52,294 bases of DNA, from the NCBI GenBank assembly GCA_021787845.1, contig JAJYLH010000043.1, positions 1 through 52,294 of the forward strand, read 5' to 3'. This stretch comes from Myxococcales bacterium (GTDB taxonomy: Bacteria > Myxococcota > Myxococcia > Myxococcales > JAJYLH01). The position numbers were made by a program, and so were the translations under genes. The notes beneath the pieces were generated by a model that saw only the letters and a program-made list of their open reading frames with translations, searched no databases and was not told the DNA's origin. Positions 16,931-24,783 of the stretch are shown piece by piece. The first letter of the stretch is position 1, and every line of letters starts with the position of its first letter.

Positions 16931-17697
16931 TTCACCCAACAGCGCTCGTATCATCGAAAGCGATCCTGGGCGCTCGTGTCGAAATCGGGCCCTTTACCGT
17001 CATCCACGACGGAGTGGTGCTCGGAAACGATGTGGTGGTCGAAAGCCACTGCGAGATAGGACATCCGACCCCGCTCGCCGAAGGCGCGCCCCTGGTCATC
17101 GGTGACGGTGCGCTCATCCGCTCGTATTCCTGCTTCTACCAGGGCTCGACATTCGGACCGGGCTTGAAGACCGGCCATCGGGTCACCGTGCGCGAGAAGC
17201 TTGTCGCAGGCGCGGGCATCCAGCTTGGAACCAACGCCGACCTGCAGGGCCACGGGACCATGGGCGACCACGTGCACACCCACTCAGCGGTGTTCGTTGC
17301 GCACGGTGCCCGGATTGGATGTTTTGTGTGGCTCCTGCCGAGGGTGACCCTGACGAACGACCCGCTGCCGCCCAGCGACGACCACGTCGGCGTGATGGTT
17401 GAAGACTACGCGGTCCTCGCCGCGAACGTCACCGTGCTCGCTGGGGTGACCGTTGGCGCGCGCTCTCTCGTGGGCGCCCAAAGCTTCGTGAACCGAGACG
17501 TGCCGCCGGACACCGTCGTCGCCGGCATCCCCGCGAAATCGATGGGCTCGACCGCGCGCCTGGTCCGCAAAGATGGCTCCGGCCAGCCGGCGTATCCGTG
17601 GATGCGCCATTTTCACCGTGGCTACCCGCCCGACGTCGTGGAGCGTTGGCTCCAGGAATTCGGGAGCGGTCCCGTTGACGGAGAGCCCAACGGATGA
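16927..17697 (+). CDS. Left-handed beta-helix acetyltransferase, FdtC/QdtC-like
   Basis: 256 residues of hexapeptide repeats (for example ILGARVEIGPFTVIHDGVVLG near the start), with a C-terminal helical tail. Given fdtA- and fdtB-like genes directly downstream, the best reading is the 3-N-acetyltransferase acting on dTDP-3-amino-3,6-dideoxyhexose. Family-level alternatives are an LpxA-like or serine acetyltransferase-like enzyme. The GTG at 16927 overlaps the rmlB stop, and the ATG of the next gene overlaps this stop. I cannot tell whether the product is the galacto (Fuc3NAc) or gluco (Qui3NAc) sugar. Confidence 0.78.
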   Translation: MIHPTALVSSKAILGARVEIGPFTVIHDGVVLGNDVVVESHCEIGHPTPLAEGAPLVIGDGALIRSYSCFYQGSTFGPGLKTGHRVTVREKLVAGAGIQLGTNADLQGHGTMGDHVHTHSAVFVAHGARIGCFVWLLPRVTLTNDPLPPSDDHVGVMVEDYAVLAANVTVLAGVTVGARSLVGAQSFVNRDVPPDTVVAGIPAKSMGSTARLVRKDGSGQPAYPWMRHFHRGYPPDVVERWLQEFGSGPVDGEPNG

Positions 17698-18104
17698 GCC
17701 TCTCCGACTGTCATCTCGTCGAGCTTCAGCGAATCACGGACGATCGCGGCACCCTGGGTGTCGCCGAGGTCGGCCGGCACGTGCCTTTCGTCGTTCGCCG
17801 AGCGTTCTGGCTGGTCGACGTTCCCCGGGACCGCAGCCGGGGAGCGCACGCGCACCGGACCCTCGAAGAGTTCGTGGTCGCCCTCGCGGGCTCGGTCGAG
17901 GTCACGGTCGACGACGGTCGGGAACGCGCGACGTACCGGTTGGCGCAGGGCTCGCCCGGGCTCTACGTGCCCGCGATGATCTGGGTGGAGATGCGCTCCT
18001 TCTCTCCGGGGGCGGTGTTGATGGTCTTGTGCTCGGCGCCTTACGACGAAGCGGATTATCTTCGCGACCGCGCCGCCTATCTGCGCGCGCAAGGGCTCGC
18101 GTGA
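17694..18104 (+). CDS. dTDP-4-keto-6-deoxyglucose 3,4-ketoisomerase, FdtA/QdtA-like cupin
   Basis: 136 residues, a single cupin barrel of the WxcM/FdtA family. The signature RGAHAHR (49-55), with His52 and His54, and the [18 protein letters not shown] strand pair match the ketoisomerases that move the keto group from C4 to C3. It overlaps the acetyltransferase by 4 bp and its stop is 1 bp before the aminotransferase ATG. The choice between FdtA (C4 epimerising) and QdtA (non-epimerising) cannot be made by eye. Confidence 0.88.
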   Translation: MSLSDCHLVELQRITDDRGTLGVAEVGRHVPFVVRRAFWLVDVPRDRSRGAHAHRTLEEFVVALAGSVEVTVDDGRERATYRLAQGSPGLYVPAMIWVEMRSFSPGAVLMVLCSAPYDEADYLRDRAAYLRAQGLA

Positions 18105-18105
18105 G

Positions 18106-19212
18106 ATGGTTCCGTTCCTCGATCTGAAAGCGCCCTACCAGGAGCTGCGCGCCGAGCTCGACGCCGCCTGGCGCCGGGTGAACGAGGCCGGCTGGTACGT
18201 GCTCGGCCGCGAGGTCGAGGCGTTCGAGCACGAATGGGCGGCGTATTGCGGGACCCAGCACTGCGTCGGCGTGGCGAACGGGCTGGAAGCGCTGCACCTC
18301 ACCTTGCGCGCCTGGGGCATCGGTGAAGGCGACGAGGTGATCGTTCCTTCGCACACGTTCATCGCGACGTGGCTCGCGGTGACCTACGCCGGCGCCCGGC
18401 CGGTGCCGGTCGAGCCGGACGAACGCACTGGCAACATCGATTCGAATCGCATCGAGGCAGCGCTCTCGCCGAGGACCAGGGCTATCGTCCCCGTACACCT
18501 CTACGGCCAGGCGGCAGCGATGCCGGAGATCACGGCGATCGCGCAGCGCCATGGGCTCAAGGTGCTGGAGGACGCCGCCCAGGCGCACGGGGCGACCTGG
18601 GAAGGCCGGCGGACCGGCGCCCTCGGCGACGCGGCCGCGTTCAGCTTCTATCCCGGGAAGAATCTCGGCGCCCTCGGGGATGCCGGAGCGGTGACGACCA
18701 ACGACAGCGCTCTCGCCGACCGGCTTCGGGTGCTGCGCAACTACGGGTCGCGCGTCAAGTACGAGAACGAGGCCGCCGGCTACAACGAACGGCTCGACGA
18801 GCTGCAGGCCGCGGTCCTGCGCGCCAAGCTGCCCCGTCTCGACGCCTGGAACGACCGGCGCCGCCGCATCGCTCAACGCTATCTCGCGCAGCTCGCCGGG
18901 CTGCCGAGTCTCGAGCTGCCGCTGGTCGCGCTTGGAGCCGACCCGGTCTGGCACCTGTTCGTCGTCAAAACCCGGGGTCGCAGTAAACTGCATGATTTTC
19001 TCGCCGACCGCGGAATCGGCACTTTGATTCATTACCCGATTCCGCCACATCTTTCGGGCGCGTACGCGGCTTCCGGCTATCGCCGCGGAGACTTTCCCCT
19101 CGCGGAACGCCTGGCGGCCGAGGTCTTGAGCCTGCCGATGGGGCCGCACCTGACCGACGCGCAGGCCGCCGAGGTCGTCGCCGCGGTGCGTGCTTTCGAG
19201 GACCGGCGATGA
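18106..19212 (+). CDS. dTDP-3-amino-3,6-dideoxyhexose aminotransferase, FdtB/QdtB-like
   Basis: 368 residues, PLP-dependent DegT/DnrJ/EryC1/StrS family. The opening [14 protein letters not shown], the ANGLEALHL phosphate loop, the HLYGQAA segment, and Lys185 in [17 protein letters not shown] form the usual motif set. It would aminate the 3-keto sugar made by the adjacent cupin. It closes the rmlA-rmlB-acetyltransferase-ketoisomerase-aminotransferase module. Short stretches resembling its first and last codons recur at 21669-21770. Confidence 0.92.
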   Translation: MVPFLDLKAPYQELRAELDAAWRRVNEAGWYVLGREVEAFEHEWAAYCGTQHCVGVANGLEALHLTLRAWGIGEGDEVIVPSHTFIATWLAVTYAGARPVPVEPDERTGNIDSNRIEAALSPRTRAIVPVHLYGQAAAMPEITAIAQRHGLKVLEDAAQAHGATWEGRRTGALGDAAAFSFYPGKNLGALGDAGAVTTNDSALADRLRVLRNYGSRVKYENEAAGYNERLDELQAAVLRAKLPRLDAWNDRRRRIAQRYLAQLAGLPSLELPLVALGADPVWHLFVVKTRGRSKLHDFLADRGIGTLIHYPIPPHLSGAYAASGYRRGDFPLAERLAAEVLSLPMGPHLTDAQAAEVVAAVRAFEDRR

Positions 19213-19507
19213 ACCCGCGCCCGGACCTGGCAACCGGTCGGCCATCGAATCTCCACGTCGCCGCTCGCACGATCCGCGGCGCCGACCGCGCCCGACCTTC
19301 CCGCCTCACGAGACCTCTTCACCGACCCACCACGACCCACAACGGGGAAACGATGTCTTCTCCGCACGTGAGCCTGCTGGTCTTCGCCTACCGCCGGTCA
19401 CCGATGCCAGCGTTCCCTTCCAGGACGCTACCGCGGCCCGCGTTCGCACCCGGGGGCCGCTTGGGGGGTGTCTTACGCGTCAACGAGAGAGGTGCAGCAC
19501 GGCTTTC
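19209..19507 (+). pseudogene. Scar region with a GT2-like N-terminal remnant
   Basis: An ATG at 19209 overlaps the aminotransferase stop but reads low-complexity sequence. Inside, an ATG at 19353, preceded by GGGGAA, opens with MSSPHVSLLVFAYRR, which looks like the first beta strand of a family 2 glycosyltransferase, and then degenerates to a stop by 19517. I read this as the broken 5' end of one glycosyltransferase, immediately before the body of another. Confidence 0.4.
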
Positions 19508-19513
19508 AGACCA

Positions 19514-20419
19514 CTGACCTTGATCCTGGCCTCCTACAACCACGCCAAGCTGCTGCCCGAAGCGGTGCGGTCGGTTAAGGCACAGGGGCGCCCATTCGAC
19601 CGGATCATCGCGTTTAGCGATGGATCTCAGGATGATACGCTAGACGTGGCTCATGCCATGCTCGCCTCCGATCGAAGAGTCGAGTGGCTAGACCGACTGC
19701 ACGAGAACCACGGAGTGGTGTCTCGAATGCGCGAAGCGAGCAGCCGGGTACACGATGGTTACATCATGGCTTTGTCGGCGGATGATGTCTACGGGCCCGA
19801 TGCCGTCGAACTGCACGAGCGCTCCGTCGAGGCAACGGGCACCGCGTGGTCTCTCGGGGCGGTCGTGCTGACCGACGACCGGCTGCAGCCCATCCGCGTT
19901 TCGTCACCGGCCTGGATGCAAACGGCAAGCGAGCGGGAGCGGTTCAGACGCGTGCTCCGCGCGCAGCCATGGCCGCATCCTCTCGGCTGGTGCTACTCTG
20001 CCGCTTTACTGCACTCTGTCGATGGGTTCCCGGCGGGCTCGTACGTGGAGGACTACGGTCTGGCCCTCAAGTTCCTGAGACGTACTGCTCCGCATGCATT
20101 TGGCAATGCGGTCGCCTATGCCCGCGGACACGGCCCCGCGAATCCGGCGGCGTTCAGCGGAAGCGGGATAGCGCACAGCCATGCCCGAACCGCGCTGCGA
20201 TTCGTAGCTCAAGATCCCGCAGCCGTCCTGTCGCAGGCGTCCCGATTTCTTGCCGGCGCTGGCGCGGCAGAGTTGCGCGAACATGCGTGGTCGGATGGCC
20301 TGCGCGACTTCGCTTTTTCCATCGCACTGTGGCCGTCGCCCTGGTCGGTGGGGCGAGCGGCGATGCGCGTTTCGCGGGCCGTATTGAGCCGAGTAGGCGT
20401 GATCGCCCCATCTTCCTGA
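19514..20419 (+). CDS. Family 2 glycosyltransferase, 5' end uncertain
   Basis: About 301 residues with a GT-A fold. TLILASYNHAKLLPEAVRSV is the normal first strand and helix of GT2 enzymes, FSDGSQDDT follows, and ALSADDVYGPDA carries the acidic DXD-like motif. The second half, WYSAALL-like and HSVDGFPAGSYVEDYGLALKFLRR, resembles the acceptor side of GT2 proteins. No ATG, GTG or TTG with an RBS lies where the family should start: upstream in-frame codons are open but lack a credible start, and a CTG at 19514 sits at the expected N-terminus. The gene may have lost its own start. Codon use is less GC-rich than in neighbours, suggesting a later arrival. Confidence 0.7.
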   Translation: MTLILASYNHAKLLPEAVRSVKAQGRPFDRIIAFSDGSQDDTLDVAHAMLASDRRVEWLDRLHENHGVVSRMREASSRVHDGYIMALSADDVYGPDAVELHERSVEATGTAWSLGAVVLTDDRLQPIRVSSPAWMQTASERERFRRVLRAQPWPHPLGWCYSAALLHSVDGFPAGSYVEDYGLALKFLRRTAPHAFGNAVAYARGHGPANPAAFSGSGIAHSHARTALRFVAQDPAAVLSQASRFLAGAGAAELREHAWSDGLRDFAFSIALWPSPWSVGRAAMRVSRAVLSRVGVIAPSS

Positions 20420-20578
20420 CGGCCGACGCCGCCCCGGGTTCCCGGGGGCACTTCAGAGAAGCGCAAGCGGTTGTCGGGCCATGTTCAACGAAGGCGACAC
20501 CCTTCTCGCTTGACCACCGCCGACAAGCGCGACTAGGCTGCGCTTGGGCTCCCGTGCTGTTCGGGGGAGGCAAGGCCG

Positions 20579-21376
20579 TTGCCGATGATCAAAGAGCTTC
20601 TCAAGCAGGCCCACGCCCAGTTGAGCTTGCTGCTCTTCGATCCGTTGGAAATCGGACGGCGATGGCGCGCGATGCCGTATTTCGTCCGAAACGTTCTCGC
20701 CTACGGGCGCACCACGGGTCAGTCGCCGTTTCGCGTGACCCTGCGCGATCTCCAGTACCGGACGTTCGACCGCTTCGCCCCTGCCGGCAGCACCAACAAC
20801 CACTACTTCCATCAAGACCTTTGGGCCGCACGGCATCTCTTTGACCGAGGTGCCAAGCACCACGTCGATGTCGGGTCGCGGCTGGATGGTTTCGTCGCCC
20901 ACGTTCTGCCCTTCTGCCGAGTGTCCTTCGTGGACTTGAGACCCCTGCCGGCCCCGGTCCCGGGACTCGACGTCCAACCTGGCTCGATCCTCGACCTGCC
21001 CTTCGACAGCGGGTCGGTTCAGTCTCTGAGCTCCCTCCATGTCCTCGAGCACATCGGTCTCGGGCGCTACGGCGATCCCGTGGACCCCGATGGGTACCTC
21101 AAGGCCGCACGGGAGCTGGCGCGGGTGCTGGCGCCCGGAGGAACTCTCCTCTTCAGCGTCCCGGTCGGACAAGAGCGTCTCGTCTTCGATGCCCACCGGG
21201 TGTTCGACCCCCGGACGATCGTGGAGGCGTTCGCTGGTCTGCGCTTGTCGGAGTTCCACTTGATCGACGACCGGGCACAGGGAATCCAGGAGCGAGCGAC
21301 CTTCGACGAGGCGCGCGATTGCCGGTTCGGGTGCGGGCTCTTCGTGTTCGAAAAGCCGGCCGGGGTGGCGCGATGA
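20579..21376 (+). CDS. DUF268-family methyltransferase-like protein
   Basis: 265 residues. FHQDLWAARHLF, followed by HHVDVGSRLDGFVAHVLPF and VSFVDLRPLP, matches the DUF268 family, which has a Rossmann SAM-methyltransferase-like fold. LSSLHVLEHIGLGRYGDPVDPDG is the DUF268 hallmark, and LAPGGTLLFSVPVG is strand 5. Such proteins occur in polysaccharide loci, but their reaction is not known to me. The TTG at 20579 is 8 nt after GGAGG (20566-20570); the ATG at 20585 would be 14 nt away, so TTG is preferred. The stop overlaps the ATG at 21373. Confidence 0.82.
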   Translation: MPMIKELLKQAHAQLSLLLFDPLEIGRRWRAMPYFVRNVLAYGRTTGQSPFRVTLRDLQYRTFDRFAPAGSTNNHYFHQDLWAARHLFDRGAKHHVDVGSRLDGFVAHVLPFCRVSFVDLRPLPAPVPGLDVQPGSILDLPFDSGSVQSLSSLHVLEHIGLGRYGDPVDPDGYLKAARELARVLAPGGTLLFSVPVGQERLVFDAHRVFDPRTIVEAFAGLRLSEFHLIDDRAQGIQERATFDEARDCRFGCGLFVFEKPAGVAR

Positions 21377-21519
21377 AGGCGCGCAACGAGTCGGCCGCCA
21401 GGGCGCTGCTCCGGCGGTTTGCAAACAACGAACTGCTCTGCCGGTTTGGATGCACCGTCGTAGCGGCGCGCTCGCTGGCGCCGGACACGTCAGTGTCCGA
21501 ATGGTCCCAGATGCCTTGA
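21373..21519 (+). pseudogene. 48-codon gene fragment ending in a dispersed repeat
   Basis: The ATG overlaps the stop of the DUF268 gene as in a coupled operon, and the first 35 or so residues, including ALLRRFANNELLCRFGC, look like a real protein N-terminus, possibly a methyltransferase. At 21482 the frame enters a palindromic repeat and stops at 21519. I read it as the 5' remnant of a gene cut by the element or by a rearrangement at it. Confidence 0.5.
21482..21499. repeat. Dispersed repeat, family C core copy 1
   Basis: CGGACACGTCAGTGTCCG, an 18-bp near-perfect palindrome. An identical 18-mer is at 47459-47476 and a variant at 38573-38590. A GAGTGCGTCAACC follows at about 21563, resembling the terminal repeat of the larger element at 38556-38664. 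Confidence 0.8.
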
Positions 21520-21802
21520 AGGCGTGTCCGAGCACTCGCGCGCTCGGCTCGGACATCGGGCGAGTGCGTCAACCGCATGGGCCTGCTCTCACGCCCGCAA
21601 ACAACACCTCGACCGCGGCCTCCCGCGCCCGACGACGAAGCGCACTATCCTCGTTCAGCCGCGTTCCCGCGTGCGAGGGCTCGCGTGAGATGGTTCTCGA
21701 CCTGAAGACACCGCGCGACGCGGCTTGGCCTGACCGACGCCCAGACCGGCGAGGTCGTCGCGCCCGGGCGTTCTCGCGTGGCCACCTCCCCGGTTCCCGC
21801 CG
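21520..21802. other. Intergenic scar with degenerate copies of fdtB ends
   Basis: No gene. From about 21669 the sequence closely follows the end of the ketoisomerase gene and the start of the aminotransferase gene (GGGCTCGCGTGAGATGGTT shared with 18093-18111, then after a 6-base gap a CTCGAYCTGAA match). From about 21729 it follows the aminotransferase 3' end (CTGACCGACGC, then GGCGAGGTCGTCGC; compare 19150-19181). Roughly 1 kb between those points is missing in this copy. Confidence 0.65.
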
Positions 21803-24433
21803 ATGCCGAGCTTGAGCGCTAGCGCCCGGCGCCCTTGGCGCACCGCCGCCGAGGCCCTCCTCTGGGTCGCGGTGTTCGGCTGCCCCCTCGCGCGCGGCGG
21901 CGTCGACCCAGCGGTGTTCTTCGCGCTCGCCGTCGTCGCGGCGCTCGCGCTGGCCTTCGAGTCCCGCGCCTGCCGCCGGGAAGGGCTGCCCGTTCCCTCC
22001 GCCGCCCTCGGCCTCGCCGGCGGCGCGCTCCTGGCCCTGCTCTCAGCGCTACCGCTGCCGGCCTTCGTCACCGGTCTCCTCTCCCATCGGGCGGTGGCGC
22101 TCGCGAGCTTGCCCCCGGAGCCCGCGCGCTCGTTCGTCGCCTGGTCGCTCGACCCGCCCGCCTCGCTGGTCGACGCCGTCCGCCTCGCCGCCCTGGCGGC
22201 CGTCCTCGTCACCGCGGCGGCCCTCGCGCGCCAGGAACGCAACGCCCGCCGGCTGGCGGCAGCGGTGGCGCTCGCCGGTCTCGCGGTGACCCTGGCGTCG
22301 GTCGCGCGCTTCCTCGCCCACGCCAGCACCTTCTTCGGCCTCTTCTCCATCGGCCACCAGGAGATCCTCCCGACCACCTTCATCAACCAGAACCACTCCG
22401 CGAGCTTCTTCATCCTCGCCACCGTCGCCTCGATCGGGCTCTTCCGGGTCGCCCACACCCACCTGGAGCGCTTCGGCTGGGGAGCAGCGGCGACGGCGAA
22501 TGGCGCCCTGGCGCTGACCAGCCTCTCCCGCGGCGGCATCGCGGCGCTGGTCATCGCCTGCGCGCTCATCGTCTGGCTCGCCGACCGGCGCGCCCGGCTC
22601 TCGCGCGGCTCCCGCTCGCCCTTCGGCGTGGTGATGATCGTCGGCCTCGTCTTTTCGGCAGCGCTCCTGGTCGGCGTCGAACGCTTCCTCGCGCCCTGGC
22701 GGAAATCCCCGGAGGCCGCCGTCGACAAGATGGCGGTCTGGCCCGCCACCCTCCGCCTCATCCGCGACCACTGGCTGACCGGCGTCGGGCGAGGCGCCTA
22801 TTCCCCCGCGTTCTCCGCCTACGTCCCCCCGGGAATCCACGCCACTTTCACCCATCCCGAGAACCTCTTGCTCCAGTGGATGGCGGAATGGGGCGTCCCA
22901 GTGGCGCTCGCGGGCTTGTTCCTCCTCGGCTGGACGTTGTGGCGGGCCTACCGGCGGCCGGCCAGCCAGGACCACCCTCTGGTCCCCCTTTGCGACGCGC
23001 TCTTCGCCGGCCTCGTCGCGGTGCTCTTGCACGACCTCGCGGATTTCGGGCTCGAGTTCGCCGGGGTCGGCGTGCCGTTCGCGGTCCTCCTCGGCGTTCT
23101 CGCCGGCCAGAGCGCGGGGCCCACCCGGCTCCACGAACGGGGCGCACTCGCCTTCGCCGGAGCGGTCGCGCTCGTCTTTCTCCCGCTCGGCATCAGCGCT
23201 TCCCATCGGCTGGTGGACGGGCAGCTCGCTCGGGTGGCCCGGGAGACGAAGGGGGCGGGACCGCAACGGCTCGACGCGGCCTACCGGCGGGTGCGCGCGA
23301 CCCATCCGGCCGACCCGTTCGTCGACGTCACCGCCGCCGACCGCCTCCTCGACCTCGGGCTCGACCCGCGCCTTCCCCTGGGCGAGCGCAGCGACGCGGT
23401 GCGCCGGGCGCTGCCGTTTCTGGCGCGGGCGCAGAGCCTGTGGATGAGCGACGAGCCGCACCTCTTGACCGCCCGGGCGCTCTGGCTCATCGGCCGGCGG
23501 CCGCAGGCGTTCACCGAGCTGCGCCAGGCGCTGCGCATCGGCGGGAACACGGGGGCGGTGGTGAACGAGGCGCTGCGCATCGGGGCGACGCCGCGGGACC
23601 TGGCGAGCTTACCGGAAGCGCTGTCGTCTTCCTGGCCGGGAGCGCCGGTGGCGCCGCTCTTCACGCCGGCGACCGGGGCGGCCGCGGTCGTCTTCGATCT
23701 CTGGGCCGGTCACCACCTCTGGCGGCTCTCGCGGCAGACGGCAGCGGTCCTGGTCGCCGACCAGACCGCGCCGTGGGCGACCGATCGGAAGTTCCTCGTC
23801 GGCGCGTGCACCGCGGGGGCGATCGACGGCAACTCGGTGGGACAGCCGCAAGCCTCGACCAAGGACGAGCTGCCGGCCATCTCGAAGCTTTTGGGTTCGA
23901 TCGCGGACCGGCTCACGGCGGTGGCCCCCTCGGACTCCGCCCGCTACGTGTGCGCGGCCGACGCCGCTCGGTTCGAGGGCGACCAGGCGCGCGCGGACCG
24001 ATGGCTCCAGGCGGGCGTGGCGGCGATTCCGTCGGACGTGTCGTTGCGTCTGATGTGGGCGCGGCGGCTTCTCGCGTCGAACCAGCCGGAGCAGGCGGTC
24101 AGCGCCTTGCGCGGAATCACCGACCCGGCGGCCGGCAACCTGGTGCGCCAGGTGCGGGAGCTGCGCGTCGCGGCGTTGCACGCGGCCGGGCGGGTGCGCC
24201 GAGCGGAAGCGGAAGCGCAGGACGTGGTCGACGCGCACTACGACCAGTCGTGGGCGCACCAACTCTTCGCCAGCACGCTCGCCCAGGATGGCCTCTACGT
24301 TCGGGCGGCGCGCGAAGCGCAGGTCGCCGCCCGTCTCACGACCGGCGCGCAACGGGTGCAGCTCGAAGGCTGGCGCCAGGCGCTGCTCCTCAAGGCCCGG
24401 CAGGAGCTTCCCCCGACCCAGCCGGTGCCGTGA
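21803..24433 (+). CDS. O-antigen ligase/polymerase family membrane protein with TPR tail
   Basis: 876 residues. The first 450 or so hold about 12 membrane helices. The long periplasmic loop contains GVGRGAYSPAF and FTHPENLLLQWMAEWG (about 349-364), the histidine-bearing motif of the Wzy_C/WaaL family. After about 460 the protein is soluble and alpha-helical, with repeated A-x-x-x-L-x-x-G/A patterns consistent with TPR repeats, on the periplasmic side if the helix count is even. It would polymerise repeat units or ligate the glycan to a lipid or protein. The ATG at 21803 lies just after the degenerate aminotransferase copy. Confidence 0.88.
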   Translation: MPSLSASARRPWRTAAEALLWVAVFGCPLARGGVDPAVFFALAVVAALALAFESRACRREGLPVPSAALGLAGGALLALLSALPLPAFVTGLLSHRAVALASLPPEPARSFVAWSLDPPASLVDAVRLAALAAVLVTAAALARQERNARRLAAAVALAGLAVTLASVARFLAHASTFFGLFSIGHQEILPTTFINQNHSASFFILATVASIGLFRVAHTHLERFGWGAAATANGALALTSLSRGGIAALVIACALIVWLADRRARLSRGSRSPFGVVMIVGLVFSAALLVGVERFLAPWRKSPEAAVDKMAVWPATLRLIRDHWLTGVGRGAYSPAFSAYVPPGIHATFTHPENLLLQWMAEWGVPVALAGLFLLGWTLWRAYRRPASQDHPLVPLCDALFAGLVAVLLHDLADFGLEFAGVGVPFAVLLGVLAGQSAGPTRLHERGALAFAGAVALVFLPLGISASHRLVDGQLARVARETKGAGPQRLDAAYRRVRATHPADPFVDVTAADRLLDLGLDPRLPLGERSDAVRRALPFLARAQSLWMSDEPHLLTARALWLIGRRPQAFTELRQALRIGGNTGAVVNEALRIGATPRDLASLPEALSSSWPGAPVAPLFTPATGAAAVVFDLWAGHHLWRLSRQTAAVLVADQTAPWATDRKFLVGACTAGAIDGNSVGQPQASTKDELPAISKLLGSIADRLTAVAPSDSARYVCAADAARFEGDQARADRWLQAGVAAIPSDVSLRLMWARRLLASNQPEQAVSALRGITDPAAGNLVRQVRELRVAALHAAGRVRRAEAEAQDVVDAHYDQSWAHQLFASTLAQDGLYVRAAREAQVAARLTTGAQRVQLEGWRQALLLKARQELPPTQPVP

Positions 24434-24783
24434 GGCGCCAGTCCGGCGTTTCGGTGCGCTGGGGAGCGCGTTCGGTCGCGGCCGCGAACCCTTGAAGCGG
24501 TGGTCGCCGCACGCCGATCCGACCGATCCGACCGATCGGACCGATCGGACCGAGCCGGCCGGGCCGGCCGATCGCGTGGGGCGCCTCGGCGGCCAAGGGT
24601 CTGTGGGGCTACAGCGCTCGCGGTGGGCGGCGCCGCAGCCGCCCCCCCTTGGGTTCCCCCGCCCGGCGAGCGCCCGGTCGAGCGGGCGGCGGCGGCCTTG
24701 CCCCGTCGCGCCTTGCCCGCGGGTGCACCGCTCGGACAGAATCGCAAGAGCGTCTTCTTGGCGGCCGGCTCCGGGGAGCTTTC
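24434..24783. other. Intergenic region with 9-bp tandem repeat
   Basis: 350 bp between the WaaL-like gene and the radical-SAM gene. It contains a short tandem array (24514-24553), GC-rich palindromes and the RBS of the next gene (GGGGAG, 24773-24778). The plus-strand frame of the radical-SAM gene is open from 24649, but its translation there is low-complexity. Confidence 0.5.
24514..24553. repeat. 9-bp tandem repeat, family D copy 1
   Basis: About four units of a 9-mer, CCGATCCGA changing to CCGATCGGA. The same 9-bp unit, or its complement GGATCGGTC, recurs at 42162-42180 and 44041-44089. Confidence 0.8.

Noticed and set aside
24649-24783. Extension of the radical-SAM protein
   Set aside because: Proline- and arginine-rich without family similarity; the GTG at 24784 has an RBS and is next to the first cysteine motif.
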